A DNA stretch of 64,000 nucleotides from Sinomicrobium pectinilyticum (GTDB taxonomy: Bacteria > Bacteroidota > Bacteroidia > Flavobacteriales > Flavobacteriaceae), in contig NZ_RJTM01000086.1 in assembly GCF_003725735.1 (NCBI RefSeq), positions 1 through 64,000 on the forward strand, written 5' to 3'. Shown in pieces: positions 16,735-24,990 of the stretch; position 1 is the stretch's first letter, and each line of letters opens with the position of its first letter. Under the pieces are notes generated by a model that had not been told where the DNA came from, did not search any database, and was given only the letters and a program-made list of their open reading frames with translations. Made by a program: the position numbers and the translations under genes.

Positions 16735-18222
16735 TTAGTACCTGGCCGGTACGTTCTTTCCCGGCAGGGAGTTCTGTATGAATTCGCGGATATGGTCATT
16801 AGCGGTTTTGAGGTCTTCCTTACGCAGGTACATCATGTGTCCGCTGTGGTAGGCCTCAAAACGCATGCGGTCGGCAAATTTTCCTGCAGGGTCCATTTGC
16901 CACATGGTATACTTGGCATTGAAATACGTACATGCCCCGTCAAAATACCCGGATTGCACCATGACTTTCAGGTAAGGATTTTGCGCCATTGCCTGCCTCA
17001 AGTCATCTCCGGTATTGTCATTCGACCTGTCCCATGGGTGGACCGGTCCGAACATATTGTACTTGACATCAGTTTTGAAATTAAGGTGCTCCCTCACGTA
17101 ATAGTTTATAGCGGGGGTAAAGGAGTGCAGCCAGGAGGTAAGTTCTGCATTGTAATCGGGGGAATCTCCCGCATCTTCACGGTCTATGCCGAGATAACGG
17201 GAATCCAGCCGGCCTATGGTATAGCCTTTATCCCGGAGAAGCTCTTTCCAGAAAAAGCCATAAGATACGTTGAGATTGTGCTGTAACAATACCTTTTCGG
17301 ATAAGCCGGAATACCTGGCCATTTTTGAGGCGGCAGATTTTTTCTGTGCGTCATCCAGATGTCCTCCCTGTGCCAGTGCGGGGAGAAGTTCTTTGATCGT
17401 ATAATGTTCTACCTCCGGCAGTATTTCTTCGAGTTTTTTCTGTTGCAGGTCGGGGGGCAGCATCTTGTGAAACCATGCGGCTGCGGCAAAATATGGCAGG
17501 CGATTGGCTGTTTCCACAGGACCGTCCCTCTTGATGCCCAGTTCGGTCGGGGACACCAGGATAACGCCGTTTAGGTACATCCACTGCTGGTTTTGCAGGG
17601 CAAGGGCAAGTCCGGAAACGCGGGTTGTGCCATAGCTTTCACCAATCAGGTACTTCGGCGATTGCCAGCGGTTTGACCGGGAGACAAAAGTATTCAGCCA
17701 TTCCGCGAGATATTTGATATCGGCATTCACCCCGAAGAAATCGGATTTTTTCACTTCTTTGTCTTCGGTCCCGATGAGCCGGGAATAGCCGGTGTTTACA
17801 GGATTTACATATATGATATCTGCAACGTCGAGGATAGAATACGGATTTTCCTTAATGCCGTAAGGTTGTACCGGGTATCCTTCGTCATCGATGTTCAGCA
17901 GGCGGGGACCGGTATATGCAATATGCATCCACACGGAAGCTGATCCCGGTCCCCCGTTAAAGGAAATGACCAGGGGTCTGGAGGCCCTGTCCTTTATTCC
18001 GTTTCTCTCGTAATAAGTATAATATAAAGTAGCCGTAGGGTTGCCGCCTTCGTCCCAAACCGGTTGAGTGCCTGTAGTGGCAGTATAGGAAAAGCGGTTG
18101 CCGTTGACTGTTACCTCATGGGTGGTAGTAACCGTAGTATCGGCCGGAATAGTGCGTTTTTGAGCGAATAAAAGGGAACAGAAGAACAGCAATAAAAGGA
18201 AGGGGGTATTTCTCATTTTCAT
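16735..18222 (-). CDS. exported serine carboxypeptidase (peptidase family S10)
   Basis: This 495-residue protein has a signal peptide (to about residue 20) and an S10 alpha/beta-hydrolase domain. NGGPGSAS (89-96) forms the oxyanion hole, LIGESYGTTR carries the nucleophile Ser196, and the C-terminal QSGYFDGACTYFN and YHSGHMMY carry the Asp and His of the triad. S10 enzymes remove C-terminal residues from peptides at acidic pH. In bacteria they are mostly periplasmic and uncharacterised. It lies upstream of the patatin gene with a 19-base gap, so the two are probably one transcript. Confidence 0.92.
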   Translation of the reverse strand: MKMRNTPFLLLLFFCSLLFAQKRTIPADTTVTTTHEVTVNGNRFSYTATTGTQPVWDEGGNPTATLYYTYYERNGIKDRASRPLVISFNGGPGSASVWMHIAYTGPRLLNIDDEGYPVQPYGIKENPYSILDVADIIYVNPVNTGYSRLIGTEDKEVKKSDFFGVNADIKYLAEWLNTFVSRSNRWQSPKYLIGESYGTTRVSGLALALQNQQWMYLNGVILVSPTELGIKRDGPVETANRLPYFAAAAWFHKMLPPDLQQKKLEEILPEVEHYTIKELLPALAQGGHLDDAQKKSAASKMARYSGLSEKVLLQHNLNVSYGFFWKELLRDKGYTIGRLDSRYLGIDREDAGDSPDYNAELTSWLHSFTPAINYYVREHLNFKTDVKYNMFGPVHPWDRSNDNTGDDLRQAMAQNPYLKVMVQSGYFDGACTYFNAKYTMWQMDPAGKFADRMRFEAYHSGHMMYLRKEDLKTANDHIREFIQNSLPGKNVPARY

Positions 18223-18379
18223 AAAGTGATTTTTAACGGGTTACTGAGCTATTTGGGCTGCACCTAAATTACTATAAATTATCAAGAAACAATACCCGGA
18301 ACTTTGCAAATTTGCCCTGAACCGTTTAAGCCGGTACTCCATTAACCCGGGCGACGATTTTTAAAAGTCAGGGCAATCC

Positions 18380-18398
18380 CCTACGTGCGGGGATCACC
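18380..18398. other. hairpin downstream of TIGR02757 gene
   Basis: ATCCCC and GGGGAT arms around TACGTGC form a 6-bp GC-rich hairpin about 50 bases past the TIGR02757 stop. No T-run follows on the minus strand, so it is only a possible terminator. The remaining sequence between the hairpin and the S10 peptidase start shows nothing else. Confidence 0.3.
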
Positions 18399-18448
18399 GG
18401 AGCGGATAGTTTTAATCCTTTTGAAGACCGGTACATTCAAGGACAGGC

Positions 18449-19276
18449 CTAGAATTTTTCAAAGGCCCCGAGACCAAACAGTGCAAAATCGTATTTTACC
18501 GGATCGGAGGGGTCCAGTTCTCTAAGGTTGCCGTCCAGTTCTGTCAGTGCCCTGGCATCATTTTGTTTTCTTTTCAGTAACCCCAGCTTCCTTGCCACAT
18601 TGCCCGAATGCACATCCAGGGGGCAGGAAAGCTGGGAAGGGGATAGTTGTTTCCAGATACCGAAATCCACGCCGGTATTATCATTTCTTACCATCCACCT
18701 GAGGAACATATTAATGCGTTTGGCGGAAGAACCTTTTAAAGGATCGGAAACATGTTTCTCTGTTCTGGGTAAATGCGGGATCTCAAAAAATGATTTTTTA
18801 AAATGATGAATGGCATGCTGCAGTCCTCCTTCTCCGGCGTATTTGGCAAAAACGGTTTCCGGTCCCCCGTGTCTGCCATATATATGTCTCAGGGACTGCA
18901 CAAAGCACTTCAGGTCCGTTCCGTTAAAAGTGCGGTGCACAAACGTATTCAGCTTTTCCAGGTCATCCGCTTTGTGCGACATTACAAAATCGTAAGGAGC
19001 ATCTCCCATAAGGGCCATCATCTTGCGGGCATTGTTAATAATGCTTTTACGGTTTCCCCAGGCAATGGTGGCAGCAAGAAATCCGGCTATTTCTATATCT
19101 TCCTTACGTGTAAAGGCATGAGGGACCTGTATAGGGTCCGTATCAATAAAATCGGGTTTATTGTATTCTGCCGCTTTGGCATCGAGAAATTCCTTTAATT
19201 CGGAGGACGATAGCGGAGTTGTGTTATTCTTCAGTTCCAATATTTCCTGTTTCTGGTTTGTGACCCCGGAAAACAT
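18449..19276 (-). CDS. TIGR02757 (DUF2400) family protein
   Basis: This 275-residue protein of the DUF2400/TIGR02757 family is widespread in Bacteroidota and Spirochaetes and has no known function. Characteristic stretches are IEIAGFLAATIAWGNRKSIINNARKMM (about 60-86) and CPLDVHSGNVARKLGLLKRKQNDARALTELDGNLRELDPSDPVKYDFALFGLG near the C-terminus. The family is thought to be related to the HhH base-excision glycosylase fold, because of the helical LDVH...ARKLGL segment, but catalysis has not been shown. It is a lone gene divergent from the thioesterase, with 68 bases between starts. Confidence 0.88.
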   Translation of the reverse strand: MFSGVTNQKQEILELKNNTTPLSSSELKEFLDAKAAEYNKPDFIDTDPIQVPHAFTRKEDIEIAGFLAATIAWGNRKSIINNARKMMALMGDAPYDFVMSHKADDLEKLNTFVHRTFNGTDLKCFVQSLRHIYGRHGGPETVFAKYAGEGGLQHAIHHFKKSFFEIPHLPRTEKHVSDPLKGSSAKRINMFLRWMVRNDNTGVDFGIWKQLSPSQLSCPLDVHSGNVARKLGLLKRKQNDARALTELDGNLRELDPSDPVKYDFALFGLGAFEKF

Positions 19277-19344
19277 CCGGTGGTTCTGTTAGGTTATCTC
19301 GTGCAAAATAAATAATTTTAGAGGATAATCATAATGCGACAACT

Positions 19345-19734
19345 ATGAGATTTCACACCCGTAAATGGGTAAAACCCGAAGACCTGAACCCGAATGGAAC
19401 CCTTTTCGGGGGGCGCCTCTTGCAGTGGATAGACGAAGAAGCTGCATTATATGCCATTATTCAACTGGAAAATAAAAAGGTAGTCACCAAATTCATGTCC
19501 GATATCAATTTTATCGACTCGGCCAGGGAGGGCGATATTGTAGAAATAGGTATTGATGTGGTTAACTTCGGTAAAAGCTCCTTGGCCCTCCGGTGTGAGG
19601 TGAGAAATAAAATGACCAGGGCAACCATTATTTCCATAGAAAGGATAGTTATGGTAAATCTCGGCGATGACGGTAAACCCAAACCACATGGGAAGACCAA
19701 GATAGAATATGTGAAAGACCGCCTGGAAAAGTAA
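19345..19734 (+). CDS. acyl-CoA thioesterase, hotdog fold
   Basis: This 129-residue hotdog-fold protein of the YciA/BFIT type shows NPNGTLFGGRLLQWIDEEAA (about residues 14-33) with the conserved N-G-x-L-FGG-x-L and acidic residues of the active site, then KVVTKFMSDINFIDSAREGDIVE for the central helix and strand. Such enzymes hydrolyse acyl-CoA and are usually hexamers. The length is short for the family and ends in a Lys-rich tail. It stands alone, divergent from the TIGR02757 gene. Confidence 0.88.
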   Translation: MRFHTRKWVKPEDLNPNGTLFGGRLLQWIDEEAALYAIIQLENKKVVTKFMSDINFIDSAREGDIVEIGIDVVNFGKSSLALRCEVRNKMTRATIISIERIVMVNLGDDGKPKPHGKTKIEYVKDRLEK

Positions 19735-19846
19735 CGGTTTTATATGTTATGGAAATCCGGGTAGAAATATGTATGCATGATTTTGCAAATCAGTTAATTA
19801 GTAAATATTTAACGATTGCCTGAAATAATCGGTATGGAAAAATCGT

Positions 19847-19854
19847 TATATTTG
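19847..19854 (+). promoter_or_regulatory. -7 promoter box of the 65-aa protein gene
   Basis: TATATTTG is a perfect TAnnTTTG box, 56 bases before the ATG. No TTG lies at the ideal -33 distance. The leader contains a small GC hairpin (CCCGGC...GCCGGG, about 19867-19883). Confidence 0.55.
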
Positions 19855-19910
19855 ATATAATTATTACCCGGCCCGGTGCCGGGTCACTAACCCTAAAAAC
19901 GTTCATAATT

Positions 19911-20108
19911 ATGGCAAGAGCTATGTATGAGTATACCCAAGTCGTACTCCAGAAAGTGAGCTTTGATTCCGTTCTCTTTTGTAAAGAGGTAGAAAAAGCG
20001 GTTCACCGATTATTACCATATGAACTGGAAGAATTAAAAATCTGGCTTGATCAGTTTATATCCGGAAAACCTGAACTATCACAATGTCTAATTTATCTCA
20101 GGTCATAA
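19911..20108 (+). CDS. small conserved flavobacterial protein of unknown function
   Basis: This 65-residue soluble protein starts MARAMYEYTQ and is rich in Leu and Glu with one LLPYELEELKIWL helix (about 34-46). I recall near-identical small proteins annotated as hypothetical across Flavobacteriaceae, so conservation is expected. It has no known motif, signal peptide or cysteine pair. The gene has its own -7 box, a leader with a hairpin and a strong intrinsic terminator 8 bases after the stop, so it is an independent, probably highly expressed unit. Function unknown. Confidence 0.8.
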   Translation: MARAMYEYTQVVLQKVSFDSVLFCKEVEKAVHRLLPYELEELKIWLDQFISGKPELSQCLIYLRS

Positions 20109-20115
20109 AAATCTG

Positions 20116-20138
20116 AATCCCGCAAAAGCGGGATTTTT
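20116..20138 (+). terminator. intrinsic terminator of the 65-aa protein gene
   Basis: AATCCCGC (20116-20123) pairs with GCGGGATT (20128-20135) around AAAA and is followed by TTTTTGTTTT. This is a textbook rho-independent terminator. Confidence 0.9.
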
Positions 20139-20414
20139 TGTTTTAAAAGGGTAGTATTATTATTCAGGACCGGTACAAAAGTTCCGGGGCCAGGCAGGAA
20201 TCCTGCGGGAATTCTTTGGTTTGTTGTTAATAGCCTTCGAGCTGGTTGGGAAGGAGCGATTATTTATAACCCGGAACCGGAAATATTCACTACTATCCGA
20301 AAGATAACACCTATAGAAATACGGAAAAGCGGATTTTTTCAGATAGGAACTGTTGTTACTTTGAAACAACATAACTACCAACTAAAAAACTTCATAGCTA
20401 CCTCTCACTTTTCA

Positions 20415-21356
20415 TTATTTTTTACCTAAAGGGCTAATGATCTGTACATTCTGAAAAGCAATGGCACCGCGTATGACACCGGCGATCACTTCTTTCAGGG
20501 CCTCGATAATATGTAGTTTGAGCTCGCTTTTGTGATAAATGAGGCTAACTTCCCTTGCCGGGCTGGGATCGTTGAAAAAATGAAGGTGTTTTTTTTCTTT
20601 TTCATTGAGCCCGAGGGTATGAAGGTAAGGTAGTAATGTCATTCCCATCCCTTCATCGGCCAGTCTTATCATGGTTTCAAAACTTCCGCTTTCCAGTTGA
20701 AAACGATCGTCTTTAAAATCTTTTTCGGCATGGCACAGGTTGATAACCCCGTCACGGAAGCAGTGTCCGTCCTCGAGAAGCAGGACATCTTCTATCTTCA
20801 GATCGGCCGTATCGATTTTCATATTGGAGTGCAGGCGGTGATCCTCGGGGATATAAGCCACAAAAGGCTCATAGTACAATACCCGCTCTTTGATATTGAT
20901 GTTTTCCAGTGGTGTAGCGGCTATAGCGGCATCCAGGTGCCCGTCCGTAATTTTTTGAATGAGGGTTGCCGTATTCTGTTCCTCTATTTTTATATTGACT
21001 TTGGGGTATTTATTGATGAAATTTTTGAGGAACATGGGGAGCAGGGTTGGCATAACCGTCGGAATAATACCCAGCTTAAATTCCCCGCCGATATATCCTT
21101 TCTCCTGGTGAACAATATCTTTGATCCGCCCGGACTCACTGACAATATTCCTGGCCTGGGCAACGATTTTTTTCCCGACCTCCGTAAGCTGGATGGGCTT
21201 TTTGCTACGGTCAAAAATCAGGATGTCCAGTTCGTCTTCCAGCTTTTGTATCTGCATGCTCAGGGTGGGCTGGGTAACAAAGCTCTTTTCGGCGGCAAGC
21301 GTAAAATTCTGGTACTCGGCCACAGCCAGTACATATTGCAATTGTGTTATGGTCAT
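20415..21356 (-). CDS. oxyR: hydrogen-peroxide-sensing LysR regulator OxyR
   Basis: This 313-residue LysR-type regulator has an N-terminal winged HTH (1-60: TQLQYVLAVAEYQNFTLAAEKSFVTQPTLSMQIQKLE) and an effector domain. The effector domain carries EDGHCFRDGVINLC with cysteines at 199 and 208, the same positions and spacing as the redox disulfide pair of E. coli OxyR. It is divergent from the dps gene (184 bases between starts), a classic OxyR target, and an inverted repeat lies between them. Oxidation by peroxide should switch on dps. Confidence 0.94.
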   Translation of the reverse strand: MTITQLQYVLAVAEYQNFTLAAEKSFVTQPTLSMQIQKLEDELDILIFDRSKKPIQLTEVGKKIVAQARNIVSESGRIKDIVHQEKGYIGGEFKLGIIPTVMPTLLPMFLKNFINKYPKVNIKIEEQNTATLIQKITDGHLDAAIAATPLENINIKERVLYYEPFVAYIPEDHRLHSNMKIDTADLKIEDVLLLEDGHCFRDGVINLCHAEKDFKDDRFQLESGSFETMIRLADEGMGMTLLPYLHTLGLNEKEKKHLHFFNDPSPAREVSLIYHKSELKLHIIEALKEVIAGVIRGAIAFQNVQIISPLGKK

Positions 21357-21427
21357 TGTCGTATATTATGCTCTGTAAAAGAAGAGGAACCTGTTGTTTT
21401 CTGAGCTTTTCTCTCCCTGTTTTTTAC

Positions 21428-21459
21428 ATAGTTTTATTCGATAAAAATATAAAAACTAT
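21428..21459. promoter_or_regulatory. probable OxyR site between oxyR and dps
   Basis: ATAGTTTT (21428-21435) and AAAACTAT (21452-21459) form a perfect 8-bp inverted repeat. The outer ATAG/CTAT bases match the ATAG...CTAT elements of known OxyR sites. It ends 37 bases before the dps -7 box, a suitable distance for activation. Confidence 0.55.
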
Positions 21460-21496
21460 TGATAAATGTTATACATCTTCCCTCTGAAATAATCCG

Positions 21497-21504
21497 TAAA
21501 TTTG
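21497..21504 (+). promoter_or_regulatory. dps promoter -7 box
   Basis: TAAATTTG fits TAnnTTTG exactly and lies 36 bases before the dps ATG. No TTG stands at -33, consistent with a promoter that needs an activator such as OxyR. Confidence 0.6.
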
Positions 21505-21540
21505 TTGTAAATTGATAAGGAACTTAAAAATCATACTATT

Positions 21541-22020
21541 ATGGAACTAAACAGTTTAGGATTAGATGTTAAAAAAACCGGAAATCTGGTAAAAGATCTC
21601 AATAATCTACTGGCTAATTTTCAACTGTACTATCAGAACCTGAGAGGGATTCATTGGAATATACGCGGAAAGCGCTTTTTTGACCTTCACCCCAAGTTCG
21701 AGGAATTATACAATGACAGTCAGGAAAAAATAGACCTAATAGCGGAAAGGGTACTCACCCTGGGAGGTACACCTTTACATACTTTTGAGGATTACATCAA
21801 AGCCGGAAAAGTACCGGTTGGTAAGAATATTCATCAGGACGTAGCTGCCGTGACGCTTGTAGTGGATTCATTAACGGAATTGCTGAAAATAGAGCGGGTC
21901 ATCCTGGATGAATCTGACGATGCCGGCGATGAAGGTACCAACGCCATGATGAGTGATTTCATTACCGAACAGGAAAAAACCGTCTGGATGATGAAAGCAT
22001 GGCTGGACGAAAAGATATAA
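21541..22020 (+). CDS. dps: Dps/ferritin-like DNA-protection protein
   Basis: This 159-residue four-helix protein of the Dps family forms a dodecameric shell that oxidises and stores iron with peroxide and protects DNA. The inter-subunit ferroxidase ligands are visible: His38 in GIHWNIRG, His50 in FFDLHPKFEELYND, and Asp65 and Glu69 in KIDLIAERV. The protein begins MELNSLGLD, without a long Lys-rich DNA-binding tail. It is divergent from oxyR with a candidate OxyR site and a -7 box in between, and is followed by a strong terminator at 22051. Confidence 0.94.
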   Translation: MELNSLGLDVKKTGNLVKDLNNLLANFQLYYQNLRGIHWNIRGKRFFDLHPKFEELYNDSQEKIDLIAERVLTLGGTPLHTFEDYIKAGKVPVGKNIHQDVAAVTLVVDSLTELLKIERVILDESDDAGDEGTNAMMSDFITEQEKTVWMMKAWLDEKI

Positions 22021-22050
22021 TTTGTTCCAAATAAGAAAAGAACATGTGTA

Positions 22051-22077
22051 AGGCGCGGAATTCCGCGCCTTTATTTT
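22051..22077. terminator. bidirectional terminator after dps
   Basis: AGGCGCGG (22051-22058) and CCGCGCCT (22063-22070) form a perfect 8-bp stem with loop AATT, followed on the plus strand by TTATTTTT. It ends at the stop codon of the convergent minus-strand gene and probably serves both. Confidence 0.85.
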
Positions 22078-22421
22078 TGGAAAATCTCTTCAATTACCGA
22101 ATGCCCTTCGGATTCGTCCCCCGAAGTCCATTGCCAGGTTTCGTGGAGCCTTATCCTGCCATCGGATAGAATTTCAGGCACAGACCTGCATGTGCCGGTC
22201 ATTAACTCTCCCGAGGTGTTTACCTGGTGATAACGCATTTCTATAACTCCTTCGAAATCTACTATTCCTACCAGGTGACCGCAACGTATCTTTCCTCCTT
22301 TATATTCGGAAGTCAGGATATTTCCCTCTTGTTTATATAAAAAAACGGTTTCGGAAGAGGTCTCTCCGTTTTTCGTATTACTTACGGGGCGGAAAACCCG
22401 GTTGTCGTAATTGATTTTCAT
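22071..22421 (-). CDS. small conserved protein, often mislabelled N-acetylglutamate synthase
   Basis: This soluble 116-residue protein begins MKINYDNRVFRPVSNTKNGETSSETVF. Small proteins with this opening are common in flavobacteria and bacilli and often carry the database label N-acetylglutamate synthase, for which I see no basis (no GNAT motif). The pattern of YKQEGNILTSEYKGGKIRCGHLVGIV suggests a small beta-barrel, lipocalin-like fold. The ATG at 22419-22421 is preferred to an in-frame GTG one codon upstream. It lies alone, convergent with dps. Confidence 0.75.
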   Translation of the reverse strand: MKINYDNRVFRPVSNTKNGETSSETVFLYKQEGNILTSEYKGGKIRCGHLVGIVDFEGVIEMRYHQVNTSGELMTGTCRSVPEILSDGRIRLHETWQWTSGDESEGHSVIEEIFQK

Positions 22422-22537
22422 CACAGAATATTGTTTGTATGTTAAAATCGAATACCAAAATTAAGATCTTTATCTTTAAAGGAAAATCTGACCCGTTAAA
22501 TGGCGTGGCATAACTCTTACGGTTTTAACTATAATAG

Positions 22538-23869
22538 TTATAACAGTCCCCTGGCTTTTATCTCCAGGTATTTGTTAATGGTATCCACAGTAAGATTTTC
22601 CGGTGTGGTTAATATGGAATAGATACCGTATTTTCTCAGTTCATTGACAATAAGCCGTTTTTCGAAGGCAAATTTTTCTGCAATGACCTTGTCATAAACC
22701 TGCTGAATGGTTTCTGCCCGGTTTTGTATCAGATTATTGAGTTCGGTATTTTTAAAGAAAATAACTACGAGCAAGTGGTTTTTGGCGATACCTTTTAAAT
22801 AGGGTAACTGCCGGTGAAGCCCGTCCAGCGTTTCAAAGTTGGTGTAAAGCAGGATGAGGCTGCGGTTGGTAATACTGCGTTTAATATCGGCATATAAACG
22901 GCTGAAATCCGACTCAAAGAAATCTGTTTCTATATTGTAAAGTGTTTCCAGGATAAGCCCCATCTGGGAAGACCGTCGTTCCGCCACAACAATATTTTCC
23001 ACTTTTTTGGAAAAGGTGAACATACCCGCCTTATCCTGTTTTTTTAGCACAACATTGCTGATTACCAGGGTGGCATTAACGGCATAATCAAGTAGGCTCA
23101 GCCCTTCGAAAGGCATTTTCATCACGCGTCCCTTGTCTATTACGGAATAAACGGGTTGCGACTTTTCGTCCTGGAACTGGTTTACCATTAGCTGGTTTTT
23201 CTTGGCGGTAGCCTTCCAGTTCAACGTGCGAAGATCATCCCCTTGTACATATTCTTTTATCTGCTCAAATTCCATGGTATGGCCTATCCTGCGGATCTTT
23301 TTAATTCCGTACTGGTGCAGACGGTGGGAAAAGGCCATAAGATCGTACTTTCGGAGCTGGAGAAAAGAGGGATAGGTAGGCACCATGGCATCGTCTGAGA
23401 AAATATACCGTTTGGAGACCAGCCCTAATGCAGAAGAGATAAAAATATTCAGTTTCCCGAAATAATATTCGCCCCGTTGGGTAGGCCGCAGATCATATTC
23501 TAAGGTATGTGTGGCCGAAGCAGCCAGTTTCCGGTCGATCCGGAAATTACGCACCTGGAATTGTTCGGGAATTTCATCGATTATTCTGGCATAGACGGGA
23601 AAAGTATGGTAATTGTCTATGCTGATCTTTATGGGATTCTCATCGCCGTTGGACAATTTCTCCGGAAGTACCCGCTCTGCGTTTATGCCTGTTTTGGTGA
23701 AAAAGAGAATGAGAATATCCAGAAAAGTAAATGCCAGCAAAATAATAAGCCCTAATTGGGCAGGGAAAAACAGCCTGTTAAAAATGAAACTGATAATGAA
23801 CAGGACCATTACGATTATACAGCCGTAAAAAAAACGGTTTTGAAGATATAGAGGTTTTAAAAATTTCAA
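22538..23869 (-). CDS. DUF58 domain protein (MoxR-associated)
   Basis: This 443-residue protein has two N-terminal membrane helices (about 12-60). A DUF58 domain follows, marked by DLRTLNWKATAKKNQLMVNQFQDEKSQPVYSVIDKGRVMKMPFEG (about 212-258), and a vWA-like fold lies behind. DUF58 proteins accompany MoxR AAA ATPases and are thought to be their membrane-linked clients or adaptors. The start is TTG at 23867-23869, 30 bases after the moxR stop; no in-frame ATG lies near. It is last in the spoIIM-to-DUF58 operon. Confidence 0.9.
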   Translation of the reverse strand: MKFLKPLYLQNRFFYGCIIVMVLFIISFIFNRLFFPAQLGLIILLAFTFLDILILFFTKTGINAERVLPEKLSNGDENPIKISIDNYHTFPVYARIIDEIPEQFQVRNFRIDRKLAASATHTLEYDLRPTQRGEYYFGKLNIFISSALGLVSKRYIFSDDAMVPTYPSFLQLRKYDLMAFSHRLHQYGIKKIRRIGHTMEFEQIKEYVQGDDLRTLNWKATAKKNQLMVNQFQDEKSQPVYSVIDKGRVMKMPFEGLSLLDYAVNATLVISNVVLKKQDKAGMFTFSKKVENIVVAERRSSQMGLILETLYNIETDFFESDFSRLYADIKRSITNRSLILLYTNFETLDGLHRQLPYLKGIAKNHLLVVIFFKNTELNNLIQNRAETIQQVYDKVIAEKFAFEKRLIVNELRKYGIYSILTTPENLTVDTINKYLEIKARGLL

Positions 23870-23899
23870 TGCTCTTTTTTCTAAGTTGTGTTTATTCCG

Positions 23900-24988
23900 T
23901 TACCGGGGTATTTCAACCGCCTGTATGATCTGCTGTATTACCTGTTTACCGGTTACACCCTCCATTTCCCGCTCCGGGGTAATAATAATGCGGTGTTGCA
24001 GTACGGGGACGGCCACTTCTTTAATATCTTCGGGGGTGACAAAATCACGTCCGTTAATTGCGGCATAGGCTTTGGAAGCTTTCAGTATGGCAATAGATGC
24101 CCGCGGAGAAGCGCCGAGATATAAAAACGGATTGTTCCTGGTATTGATAATCAGTTCCGCTATGTACTTCAGCAAGTGCGGTTCTACCAGGACATCATTG
24201 ACCAGTTTCTGATAGGTAAATACCTGTTCCCTGGTAAGGAAAGCTGTTACTTTATCCGTTTTTTTGGTTTCCTTGAGCTGATGTTCCCTGGATATGATCT
24301 CTATTTCTTCTTCCAGGGAAGGGTATGCCACATTGATCTTAAAAAGAAAACGGTCGAGTTGTGCTTCCGGAAGCCGATATGTTCCTTCCTGTTCTACCGG
24401 GTTTTGGGTGGCCAGCACCATAAAAGGCGGCTCCAGGACATAACGCTGTCCGTCCATGGTAATCTGCCTTTCTTCCATCACCTCAAAGAGGGCGGCCTGG
24501 GTTTTGGCAGGTGCCCGGTTTATCTCATCGATCAGGAGCATGTTGGCGAATACAGGTCCTTTTTTAAATTCAAATTCCGATTTTTTCAGGTCAAATACCG
24601 AGGTCCCGAGTATGTCGGAAGGCATCAGGTCCGGTGTGAATTGGATCCGGCTGAAGTCTACCGTCAGCGCTTTGGAGAGCAGTTTTGCCGTAATGGTCTT
24701 GGCAACACCGGGAACACCCTCGATAAGAACATGCCCGTCAGCCAGCAATGCAGTAATGAGCATGTTTATCATATGTTTCTGCCCGACGATAACTTTGGAA
24801 AGCTCCCCCCTGATCTGTTCCACGGCAGACTGAAGCCCCGAGAGGTCTATGCGTGACCGGAATTCCAGTTCGCCGGAAGCAGAGGTTTTTCCTGTGTTGT
24901 TTTCTTCTTTCGGGATTTCGGTGTTTCCACTGTCCTGATTTATATTCTGTCCCGTAATTTCTTCAGGATTATGTTCTTGTTCGCTCAT
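23900..24988 (-). CDS. MoxR-family AAA+ ATPase
   Basis: This 362-residue AAA+ ATPase has, after an acidic Asn/Glu-rich N-terminus, Walker A GVPGVAKT, Walker B LLIDEINRAP, sensor-1 LATQNPVEQEGTYRLPEAQLDRFL and a C-terminal lid with GASPRASIAILKASKAYA. MoxR proteins act as chaperones in maturation of membrane or periplasmic complexes, together with vWA or DUF58 proteins. The ATG at 24986-24988 is chosen, 2 bases after the DUF4350 stop; the upstream ATG at 25072 lies inside that gene. It is followed by DUF58. Confidence 0.94.
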   Translation of the reverse strand: MSEQEHNPEEITGQNINQDSGNTEIPKEENNTGKTSASGELEFRSRIDLSGLQSAVEQIRGELSKVIVGQKHMINMLITALLADGHVLIEGVPGVAKTITAKLLSKALTVDFSRIQFTPDLMPSDILGTSVFDLKKSEFEFKKGPVFANMLLIDEINRAPAKTQAALFEVMEERQITMDGQRYVLEPPFMVLATQNPVEQEGTYRLPEAQLDRFLFKINVAYPSLEEEIEIISREHQLKETKKTDKVTAFLTREQVFTYQKLVNDVLVEPHLLKYIAELIINTRNNPFLYLGASPRASIAILKASKAYAAINGRDFVTPEDIKEVAVPVLQHRIIITPEREMEGVTGKQVIQQIIQAVEIPR

Positions 24989-24990
24989 AT

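Noticed and set aside
22071-22421. N-acetylglutamate synthase assignment
   Set aside because: The label circulates for such proteins, but the 116-residue chain has no GNAT acetyl-CoA site.
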